From Neorhizobium sp. UBA7851 (GTDB lineage: Bacteria > Pseudomonadota > Alphaproteobacteria > Rhizobiales > Rhizobiaceae): a stretch of 5,750 bases of DNA. Position numbers and translations under genes: made by a program. This document shows, piece after piece, positions 1 through 3,238 of this stretch (within the stretch, counting starts at the first letter, position 1; every line of letters starts with the position of its first letter). The notes below the pieces were generated by a model that was given only the letters and a program-made list of their open reading frames with translations, did no database searches and was not told the origin of the DNA. The stretch lies in contig DLSX01000203.1 in the NCBI GenBank assembly GCA_002500765.1, forward strand, positions 17,051 to 22,800, given 5' to 3'.

Positions 1-74
1 TCGCCGCCGCCTTCAGGGCAGATGAAACCAAACCCTTTGGCGTTGTTGAACCACTTAACTGTACCCGTCGCCAT
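1..74 (-). CDS. Cold-shock protein (CspA family), N-terminal part, cut by window edge
   Basis: The minus strand from 74 reads MATGTVKWFNNAKGFGFICP followed by EGGG. This is the start of a CspA-type cold-shock domain: the first beta strand (GTVKWFN) and the RNP1 motif (KGFGFI) are intact. Family members are about 65-70 residues, single OB-fold proteins that bind single-stranded RNA and DNA in the cytoplasm and act as RNA chaperones or antiterminators. Only 24 codons plus two bases lie inside the window, so the RNP2 motif and C-terminus cannot be checked. The start is supported by AAAGAAAGG at 82-90, seven bases before the ATG. The leader is long (about 136 bases from the proposed promoter), as is common for csp genes. 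Many family members respond to stationary phase rather than cold, so cold induction is not implied. The family call is very secure; the specific paralogue is not. Confidence 0.93.
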   Translation of the reverse strand, partial: MATGTVKWFNNAKGFGFICPEGGG

Positions 75-394
75 ATCGATGCCTTTCTTTGCAATGACCG
101 ACAGCCCCTCCCGGAAGCCCGGAAGGAACAGATTGAACTTCGAACTTTGCAGAGTAGAACGTCGCAAGCGTGGCGGTAGCCCGGTGCTGGCCATCAGACA
201 AATTTCGATCATACGCACTTAGGGCTTGCCTCGAGCTTCGTCAAGATTGCTGCGGCGCTGCGCGTGAGTGATGGATAAGTCATGCAATCTTAAGGGGTAT
301 TGCAAGTAATCCAAGCAATATCAATATTTTACTTGGAAGAACTGGGCGCGTCCAACACGCTTTTGCAGCTCTGTCTTCGAGGCCGCAGGTGCCG
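75..394. other. Gene-free stretch: cold-shock gene leader and upstream region
   Basis: No convincing coding sequence lies here. The part nearest the gene is the proposed csp leader (75 to about 210, minus strand). It contains an 8-base tandem repeat, CCCGGAAG twice at 110-125 on the plus strand, and GAACTT twice at 135-140 and 142-147. Further upstream, 302-345 is AT-rich. It contains TATTGC/GCAATA and CCAAG/CTTGG inverted repeats that share bases. A second, weaker promoter-like pair on the minus strand (TTGGAC, 18 bases, TAAAAT) ends in this AT-rich patch. The short open frames here lack ribosome sites and resemble no protein I know. Confidence 0.5.
217..245 (-). promoter_or_regulatory. Sigma-70-type promoter for the cold-shock gene
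   Basis: The minus strand carries CTTGAC (245-240), a 17-base spacer and CTAAGT (222-217). This fits the alphaproteobacterial housekeeping pattern CTTGAC-N17-CTATAT with a perfect -35 and four of six -10 bases. Transcription would begin near 210, giving a leader of about 136 bases before the ATG at 74. The assignment is from pattern only. Confidence 0.5.
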
Positions 395-518
395 AAATGC
401 AGAAAGCCCGGCGCGGGAGGAGGTGCGCCGGGCTTCCGATACTGACCAACAACCGGGAGGAGGAGGTGTTGCTGGTCCCATCGAGGACACTGGGAGGAGG
501 AGTGCGTCACTCGATGAT
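395..518 (-). ncRNA. Probable trans-acting sRNA, alpha-r14 (NfeR1-like) design, three anti-SD hairpins
   Basis: Read on the minus strand, this roughly 120-base stretch folds into three successive hairpins. Hairpin 1 (516-479) pairs CATCGAG with CTCGATG plus inner GAC/GTC. Hairpin 2 (477-444) has a 10-bp stem. Hairpin 3 (435-404) has an 11-bp GC-rich stem and is the terminator. All three loops expose CCTCCTCCC or a one-repeat extension, the complement of a Shine-Dalgarno site. The transcribed strand is shown by hairpin 2: its one irregular pair (449 with 472) is G.U on the minus strand but A.C on the plus strand. A TATATT box at 527-522 would place the 5' end near 515-518. Rhizobial alpha-r14 RNAs such as NfeR1 of Sinorhizobium meliloti are about this length and use the same repeated anti-SD loops to repress mRNAs; NfeR1 affects osmoadaptation and nodulation. 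Family membership is from recalled architecture, not an alignment. Ends are good to a few bases. Confidence 0.8.
404..435 (-). terminator. Intrinsic terminator of the sRNA (also its third anti-SD hairpin)
   Basis: An 11-bp perfect stem (435-425 with 414-404, AAGCCCGGCGC/GCGCCGGGCTT) closes a loop carrying ACCTCCTCCC. The minus-strand run TTTCTGCATTT follows. The stem is strong and the U-tract is broken but present. The anti-SD loop is therefore both the terminator loop and a likely target-pairing site. Confidence 0.75.
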
Positions 519-521
519 TTG

Positions 522-527
522 AATATA
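522..527 (-). promoter_or_regulatory. Likely -10 box of the sRNA promoter
   Basis: TATATT on the minus strand lies 5-7 bases before the proposed sRNA 5' end. No good -35 hexamer is found 16-18 bases upstream; the best there is CTGTTT within a run of six Ts. An activator may therefore be needed, or the start may differ by a few bases. Confidence 0.4.
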
Positions 528-571
528 CAGTAGACGAGCCTAAAAAACAGCCATGATTTCGCACCGCAGTA

Positions 572-586
572 ATGCGTGATACGCAT
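572..586. repeat. Inverted repeat ATGCGT-gat-ACGCAT in the divergent intergenic region
   Basis: A perfect 6-bp dyad separated by GAT sits between the sRNA promoter (minus) and the deacylase gene (plus). A further half-site ATGCGT recurs at 618-623, next to the deacylase start. A wider GCCAT/ATGGC pair (550-554 and 585-589) brackets the region. The position suits an operator, but no regulator is identified. Confidence 0.3.
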
Positions 587-635
587 GGCTCAGCCTGGGC
601 TTGCCTAAAAACGGCACATGCGTAAAGCTCTCATC

Positions 636-1127
636 ATGAGTCTACTTTCCGTCCAGGCATTTTTTGCCGAACATGCCCCCGAAATTGAGGTAATCGTTAC
701 CGAGGCCAGTTCGGCGACGGTACTACTGGCCGCCGCCGCGCATGGTGTTGAGCCCGACCAGATTGCCAAAAGCATATGTCTGCGCGCCGGCGAGGAAACA
801 ATGGTTGTCGTCATGGCGGGCACTGCCCGCCTGGATAACAGGAAATTCCGTTCAATATTCGGCGCCAAGCCGCGTATGCTCGGTGGTGACGAGGTTGTCG
901 ATAGGACCGGCCATCCGGTTGGCGGCGTCTGCCCTTTCGGCCTGGCGTCCCCATTGCCGGTCTATTGCGACATTTCGCTCAAGCGTTTTGATGTAGTCGT
1001 TCCCGCCGCGGGGGCGACCAACTCGGCGGTGCGGATCAGCCCTCTCCGTATGGCGGATCTGACGGGCGCCGCCTGGATCGACGTCGCCCAGGATGTTGTC
1101 GTGGCTGATGAAGCGCAGCCGCCGTAA
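636..1127 (+). CDS. YbaK/EbsC-type aminoacyl-tRNA deacylase
   Basis: This 163-residue protein belongs to the YbaK/ProX editing superfamily. These free-standing cytoplasmic hydrolases remove wrongly attached amino acids from tRNA (classically Cys or Ala from tRNA-Pro), acting in trans with the synthetase. Visible marks are the N-terminal helix (MSLLSVQAFF), the IAKS segment with its conserved Lys45, the LDNRKFRSIFG segment (66-76), the glycine-rich signature GHPVGGVCPFG (92-102), and a GATNSAVRISP segment near 126-136. The length is normal for the family. I chose the ATG at 636 because family members typically begin MSL.SV.AFF; an in-frame ATG at 618 would add MRKALI. Neither start has a clear Shine-Dalgarno sequence, so initiation may be leaderless or weak. 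The gene diverges from the sRNA and converges on the next gene, with five bases between their stops. Which amino acid and tRNA it edits cannot be told. Confident on family, less so on start. Confidence 0.9.
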   Translation: MSLLSVQAFFAEHAPEIEVIVTEASSATVLLAAAAHGVEPDQIAKSICLRAGEETMVVVMAGTARLDNRKFRSIFGAKPRMLGGDEVVDRTGHPVGGVCPFGLASPLPVYCDISLKRFDVVVPAAGATNSAVRISPLRMADLTGAAWIDVAQDVVVADEAQPP

Positions 1128-1132
1128 GTTGA

Positions 1133-1501
1133 TCAGAAACGATCGCCGAGATAGCGCTGGTACCACGCCTGCTTGTTTTCCGCCGTGGCGGTTGCAACGG
1201 CGTAGCCGATTGCGAAGCCTACAGCGCCGATCAGCGTGAACAGGGTGGTTGTCGCTGCCGGATGTTCCTTGATTGTGCCGGCCACCGAGTGCGCTTCCGA
1301 TGAAACATAGCTGGCTGCGCTGCTGGCGCGATCAGAAACACGTTCATAGACTTCGCCGGTCTTTTCCGACATCAGCGCGCTCAGCCGTGAAATCTCCGAG
1401 CGCAGGCCCTGGATCTCGTTGGCAATGGCGCTGTCGCTTGGCTGATGGTCGAAGGATGCGATATCGTTTCCTCGGGTAAAGCTCTTCACTGATTCTGCCA
1501 T
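1133..1501 (-). CDS. Small membrane-anchored coiled-coil protein, DUF883/ElaB-YqjD-like
   Basis: The 122-residue product has a hydrophilic N-terminus, a heptad-like helical stretch at about 25-65 (NEIQGLRSEISRLSALMSEK and on), an Ala/Ser-rich linker, and one hydrophobic segment at about 84-106 (LFTLIGAVGFAIGYAVATA). It ends in a basic/aromatic tail, WYQRYLGDRF. This matches the layout of ElaB/YqjD/DUF883 proteins, inner-membrane C-tail-anchored proteins that in E. coli associate with ribosomes in stationary phase. The sequence similarity is weak, so the family link is inference. The start at 1501 is set by GGAGG at 1507-1511, five bases upstream. An earlier in-frame ATG (1513) and GTG (1516) overlap or precede that site and are rejected. 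A GGAAC-type promoter lies at 1537-1562, suggesting general-stress control. Its 3' end meets the deacylase gene tail to tail with a 5-base gap, so readthrough would create antisense RNA. The anchor resembles that of the gene at 2380-2619. Confidence 0.85.
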   Translation of the reverse strand: MAESVKSFTRGNDIASFDHQPSDSAIANEIQGLRSEISRLSALMSEKTGEVYERVSDRASSAASYVSSEAHSVAGTIKEHPAATTTLFTLIGAVGFAIGYAVATATAENKQAWYQRYLGDRF

Positions 1502-1506
1502 GCCGG

Positions 1507-1511
1507 CCTCC
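1507..1511 (-). promoter_or_regulatory. Ribosome binding site GGAGG that fixes the start at 1501
   Basis: GGAGG is five bases before the ATG at 1501. It overlaps the second codon of the longer candidate frame starting at 1513, so the shorter product is preferred. Confidence 0.7.
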
Positions 1512-1536
1512 ATCACGTTGTCCTTGGAGACGGTTC

Positions 1537-1562
1537 AACTTTCAAGGCGGCGGTTAGGTTCC
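1537..1562 (-). promoter_or_regulatory. EcfG/RpoE2-type general-stress promoter for the gene at 1133-1501
   Basis: The minus strand reads GGAAC (1562-1558), 17 bases, AGTT (1540-1537). This satisfies the S. meliloti RpoE2 pattern GGAAC-N18-19-TT (here TT after 19 bases) but has A instead of C at the first -10 base. A transcript would start about 30 bases before the ATG at 1501. The placement, matched by two other genes in this window, strengthens the call. Confidence 0.55.
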
Positions 1563-1598
1563 GCTGTTTTGCAAAGATCGGCACGATATTCGGCGCAA

Positions 1599-1811
1599 TC
1601 AGCGCTCCTGGACCAGTGCGCCTGCGAGCGCCTCAAGCTGTTCCTTGTCGGCGGAACCTTTCTGCAGGGAGTTTACCAGGATGAGAGCGAGCGCCTCGCC
1701 ATCCGGGCTTGTCTTCTCGATCCCATGCTCGGCGCAGGTGTCATCGAACACTTCCTGCAGCAGGGTGAGTTGCGTCGGATTGACTGGATTTCGGATCAAC
1801 TGTGTCGGCAT
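1599..1811 (-). CDS. Small conserved-looking hypothetical protein (70 residues)
   Basis: I do not recognise a named family. The 70-residue product (begins MPTQLIRNPV) is soluble and probably all-helical, with no signal peptide or membrane segment. One helix-like stretch runs LTLLQEVFDDTCAEHGI (15-31), then a short turn with PDGEA, then a second amphipathic stretch (GEALALILVNSLQKGS, about 38-53). An acidic segment, DKEQLEALAGALVQER, closes the chain. It has one cysteine. Such a small two-to-three-helix protein could be a regulator or adaptor, but nothing proves it. The start is supported by TGAGGG at 1816-1821, four bases before the ATG; codon pattern and clean boundaries support a real gene. 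No GGAAC element lies upstream, unlike three neighbours, so its control may differ. A pair of overlapping inverted repeats sits 70-100 bases upstream. It ends about 36 bases before the next EcfG-type promoter. Confidence 0.75.
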   Translation of the reverse strand: MPTQLIRNPVNPTQLTLLQEVFDDTCAEHGIEKTSPDGEALALILVNSLQKGSADKEQLEALAGALVQER

Positions 1812-1881
1812 CGAACCCTCACGTCACGTTTAAGACCCAAGGTCAGACGGCGTATCTCCGACTTTGCCCGGGCAGGCCACA

Positions 1882-1912
1882 AAGCACAAAGCCTGCGCAG
1901 TGCTTCGCAGGC
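1882..1912 (-). promoter_or_regulatory. Two mutually exclusive stems upstream of the 70-residue protein gene
   Basis: Stem A pairs GCCTGCG (1912-1906) with CGCAGGC (1897-1891). On the minus strand it is followed by TTTGTGCTTTG, which is terminator-like. Stem B pairs AAGCAC (1905-1900) with GTGCTT (1887-1882) and interleaves with stem A, so both cannot form easily at once (no spacer between the adjacent arms). This resembles an attenuator switch or a leftover terminator, but no leader peptide or ligand site is evident. Confidence 0.35.
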
Positions 1913-2024
1913 CCGTATGTTGAATGTCCTTACCCAGTCGGCAATCTGGAACCGAATTTACGAAATGGCAACAACAAGTTAGCGTGGGTACAATTTGGGG
2001 GTTAAAAGATGCGGCCGAGTTTCT

Positions 2025-2045
2025 AACGCGATATAGGATCGCATT
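2025..2045 (-). repeat. Small hairpin downstream of the proline-rich gene
   Basis: An 8-bp stem with loop CCTAT on the minus strand: AATGCGAT pairs with ATCGCGTT through one U.G pair. On the plus strand that pair would be a C.A mismatch. It lies 3 bases beyond the stronger hairpin at 2048-2073 in the same 3' region. Confidence 0.4.
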
Positions 2046-2047
2046 TT

Positions 2048-2073
2048 AAGGCGGGGCGACTGCGCCCCACCTT
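2048..2073 (-). terminator. Probable terminator hairpin for the gene at 2111-2308
   Basis: AAGGTGGGGCG-CAGT-CGCCCCGCCTT on the minus strand forms an 11-bp stem with one U.G pair and a 4-base loop, about 38 bases after the stop at 2111. The following bases (AAAATG) are not U-rich, so termination may be imperfect. On the plus strand the stem has a C.A mismatch but is followed by TCTCTGTT. Confidence 0.55.
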
Positions 2074-2110
2074 CTCTGTTAGTCGCTTCCCGAATGCCTT
2101 TGACAATATC

Positions 2111-2308
2111 TCAGGCCATGCCGGCCGGGTCACCGGTCGGCAGAAGCGCCGGATCGAGCGTTGGGTCCTGAGGGTTCTTGCTGTCGCCCTTGTCCTGTGC
2201 TGGCGTCAACGGCGGCTTTTCCTGAGTTCTGTCTGGTACCCCGCCAGTTGGGGTCGGCCCGCGTGGCGTATCGGATGTCGGGGTAGGGATCGGGTCTCTG
2301 TTCGGCAT
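2111..2308 (-). CDS. Proline-rich, disordered small protein of unknown function (65 residues)
   Basis: The product (begins MPNRDPIPTPTSDTPRG, ends LLPTGDPAGMA) is dominated by Pro, Thr, Asp, Gly and Lys. It has almost no hydrophobic core, no cysteine and no signal or membrane segment, so it should be intrinsically disordered and cytoplasmic. I know no named family; short Pro/Asp-rich proteins of this sort are often annotated as hypothetical in rhizobia. The start at 2308 is strongly supported: AAAGGAGG at 2314-2321 lies five bases upstream, whereas a longer frame from 2365 would run across both the ribosome site and the promoter. It has the best general-stress promoter in the window (2339-2363), giving a leader of about 25 bases. 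A hairpin terminator follows. By analogy with hydrophilic stress proteins it might protect against desiccation or osmotic stress; that is conjecture. Confidence 0.8.
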   Translation of the reverse strand: MPNRDPIPTPTSDTPRGPTPTGGVPDRTQEKPPLTPAQDKGDSKNPQDPTLDPALLPTGDPAGMA

Positions 2309-2338
2309 CTTGGCCTCCTTTCGGGTTCTCAAAGACCC

Positions 2339-2363
2339 AACGGAGATGGGCGTGCTAGGTTCC
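2339..2363 (-). promoter_or_regulatory. EcfG/RpoE2 general-stress promoter (perfect consensus)
   Basis: On the minus strand GGAAC (2363-2359) is followed by exactly 16 bases and CGTT (2342-2339). This is the full EcfG consensus of alphaproteobacteria, used by the sigma factor released through the PhyR-NepR switch. It would start transcription about 25 bases before the ATG at 2308 and lies wholly between the stop at 2380 and that start. Confidence 0.78.
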
Positions 2364-2379
2364 ACAACGTTTATCGCGC

Positions 2380-2619
2380 TTAAAGAAACCGTCGCGCCCG
2401 CGCCGTCGTTACTGTTCCGAGCATATATCCGACCGCCAGTCCTAAAAGTCCGAAGGTCAAAGCGGCAGAGCCTGTGGCCGTCGGATGATCGACCGCATGT
2501 GCTGCAACCATGCCGGCCTCGTCCTTTGCCTTGGCAAGGACTGTTTTAGCTTTGGTGGAGACACGCTCGTCCGCTTCGATGTCACCGGTAAAGCCTGCAT
2601 TCAGTGATTTTCTGGCCAT
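2380..2619 (-). CDS. Small C-terminally membrane-anchored protein (79 residues)
   Basis: The product begins MARKSLNAGF. It has a charged Ala/Lys/Glu-rich helical part (about 15-40, with STKAKTVLAKAKDEA) and a single hydrophobic segment at about 50-70 (ALTFGLLGLAVGYMLGT). It ends in a positive tail, ARARRFL, as expected for an inner-membrane anchor with the tail in the cytoplasm. The anchor aligns without gaps to that of the protein at 1133-1501: His-Pro-x-Ala-Thr, then G-x2-G-x-A-x-G-Y, then T-x-T at identical spacing. The two are therefore probably distant relatives of the DUF883/YqjD type. The start at 2619 is fixed by GAGGAG (2626-2631), six bases upstream; a longer frame to 2697 would read through that site and the promoter. 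A GGAAC element at 2666-2670 suggests general-stress control. The function is unknown; a ribosome or membrane-stress role is only an analogy with E. coli YqjD/ElaB. Confidence 0.83.
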   Translation of the reverse strand: MARKSLNAGFTGDIEADERVSTKAKTVLAKAKDEAGMVAAHAVDHPTATGSAALTFGLLGLAVGYMLGTVTTARARRFL

Positions 2620-2645
2620 GTCGTTCTCCTCGGTAAAGAAGAGAA

Positions 2646-2670
2646 AATCCGGCCGGCCGCAAGAGGTTCC
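2646..2670 (-). promoter_or_regulatory. Possible EcfG/RpoE2-type promoter for the gene at 2380-2619
   Basis: GGAAC (2670-2666) is followed on the minus strand by 16 bases and GATT (2649-2646). It fits the loose RpoE2 rule (GGAAC-N18-TT), but the -10 differs from CGTT. The placement, some 27 bases before the ATG, matches the other two sites. The GGAAC also sits in a small palindrome, GAGG-TT-CCTC. Confidence 0.42.
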
Positions 2671-2685
2671 TCTGCCCTTAGGAAT

Positions 2686-2717
2686 GCTCCGCACCAATGG
2701 ATTTCTCGGCGCGGAGC
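2686..2717 (-). terminator. Hairpin after the exported-protein gene, likely terminator or 3' stabiliser
   Basis: On the minus strand GCTCCGCGCC pairs with GGTGCGGAGC over a 12-base loop, 10 bp including one G.U (A.C on the plus strand). It begins 10 bases after the stop at 2728. No U-tract follows (ATTCCTAAG), so it may stabilise the 3' end or aid termination rather than be a classic intrinsic terminator. Confidence 0.45.
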
Positions 2718-2727
2718 GAGATATGGT

Positions 2728-2937
2728 TCAGGGGGTGGCTTTCTGGTTTTCCGTGGCAGGCTCGGTTGGTTGCCCTGCCTGCTTCAGTTCATCCTGCGCA
2801 GGAGTTGCTGTAATACTCGCTGTGGTGAACTCCTTGTCCACCTCCTGCGATGCCGTCACCTTGTGGCCGGCGCAATCCGCAAGAGCTGCGGAAGACGTAA
2901 GGCCGATAACGGCGGCGGCGACGAGAAATGTCTTCAT
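2728..2937 (-). CDS. Small exported (periplasmic) protein of unknown function (69 residues)
   Basis: The N-terminus is a textbook Sec signal peptide: MK, a hydrophobic core (FLVAAAVIGL) and a cleavage site after Ala-Leu-Ala at about residue 20. The mature protein would be 49 residues beginning DCAGHKVTASQEVDK, with a single cysteine and a Pro/Thr/Gln/Glu-rich, probably disordered C-terminus. The residue before the cysteine is Asp, so this is not a lipobox and the protein should be soluble in the periplasm. The start at 2937 is chosen because AAGGAG (2945-2950) lies seven bases upstream; an in-frame ATG at 2943 would be one base from that site. The leader contains a hairpin just before the ribosome site. 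Unlike its neighbours it has no GGAAC promoter. I do not recognise the family; the one free cysteine could bind metal or form dimers, but that is a guess. Confidence 0.83.
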   Translation of the reverse strand: MKTFLVAAAVIGLTSSAALADCAGHKVTASQEVDKEFTTASITATPAQDELKQAGQPTEPATENQKATP

Positions 2938-2944
2938 GTCCATT

Positions 2945-2950
2945 CTCCTT
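2945..2950 (-). promoter_or_regulatory. Ribosome binding site AAGGAG deciding the start at 2937
   Basis: AAGGAG is seven bases from the ATG at 2937 but only one base from the upstream in-frame ATG at 2943. The former is therefore the usable start and also gives the better signal peptide. Confidence 0.7.
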
Positions 2951-2953
2951 ATC

Positions 2954-2981
2954 GCTTGTTGCAACAGGGAGGATAACAAGC
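2954..2981 (-). repeat. Leader hairpin next to a ribosome binding site
   Basis: GCTTGTT (2981-2975) and AACAAGC (2960-2954) form a perfect 7-bp stem with a 14-base loop containing ATCCTCCC. The stem ends three bases before AAGGAG on the minus strand. A perfect 10-base palindrome, TGTTGCAACA (2957-2966), overlaps the near arm. It could be a translation control hairpin or an operator. Confidence 0.4.
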
Positions 2982-3055
2982 AAAGCCCGTTCGCCCAAAT
3001 CACGAATATGCATAAGTTTCGTGTGCCGGCCGGGTGCGGACGCTTGGCTGAATGC

Positions 3056-3238
3056 TCACATCAGCTTTTGCAGAACCTCGCGGCCGACGAAGACGTCCGT
3101 TCTACCGGCCTCGTGTTCAGGGTGGCTGAACTCGAAAACGAGCTTCTCGGACATTTCCAGCGCTTGCTTGAGATTGACCAGTCCCACGGGTACCCGCTGG
3201 TCGCCTTGACGGATGACTGCCTCGAAAATCTTGTTCAT
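3056..3238 (-). CDS. Small hypothetical soluble protein (60 residues)
   Basis: The product begins MNKIFEAVIRQGDQRVPVG and ends VGREVLQKLM. It has no signal peptide, membrane segment or cysteine. The pattern suggests a short strand pair (IFEAVIR, RVPVGLV), then a helix (NLKQALEMSEKLVFEF, about 22-37), then a charged linker (SHPEHEAGRTD) and a final strand/helix (VFVGREVLQKL). It may be a mini alpha/beta domain. No named family is recognised. The start at 3238 is backed by a purine-rich ribosome site (GGGGAGGG, 3243-3250) four bases upstream. No GGAAC promoter was found in the 250 bases upstream, and no clear terminator follows before the exported-protein gene, 118 bases downstream on the same strand. 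Confidence is moderate because the gene is short and rests on ribosome site and composition alone. Confidence 0.65.
   Translation of the reverse strand: MNKIFEAVIRQGDQRVPVGLVNLKQALEMSEKLVFEFSHPEHEAGRTDVFVGREVLQKLM

Larger units (their letters stand above)
1812..2110. other. Gene-free stretch with several hairpins
   Basis: No supported coding sequence. It contains the leader of the 1599-1811 gene, with a 10-base palindrome TGCCCGGGCA at 1865-1874 and overlapping stems at 1882-1912. On the far side it holds two hairpins (2025-2045 and 2048-2073) that follow the gene ending at 2111. The middle (1913-2020) shows no clear element. A plus-strand GGAAC at about 1950 has no matching -10 element at the right distance. 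Confidence 0.5.

Noticed and set aside
126..153. Plus-strand GGAAC as a stress promoter
   Set aside because: No CGTT or equivalent at 16-17 bases and no plausible plus-strand gene downstream until 636.
22..222. Plus-strand frame of 66 codons at the left edge
   Set aside because: It is antisense to the cold-shock gene and its leader and resembles no protein.
398..505. GGAGGAGG repeats considered as a direct-repeat or CRISPR-like array
   Set aside because: Only three copies, with unequal spacing, each enclosed by its own different inverted repeat. RNA hairpin loops explain them fully.
280..586. Open frames on both strands around the GGAGGAGG repeats
   Set aside because: They cover the three-hairpin RNA. 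The apparent GGAGGAGG ribosome sites on the plus strand are the complement of anti-SD loops and lead to no sensible protein.
852..1166. Minus-strand frame of 104 codons
   Set aside because: It is antisense to the YbaK/EbsC gene; the plus-strand translation carries the family motifs.
1500..1982. Plus-strand open frame of 160 codons
   Set aside because: It runs antisense to the 70-residue gene and across promoter and leader signals, with Arg/Leu/Ser-rich composition typical of a shadow frame and no ribosome site.
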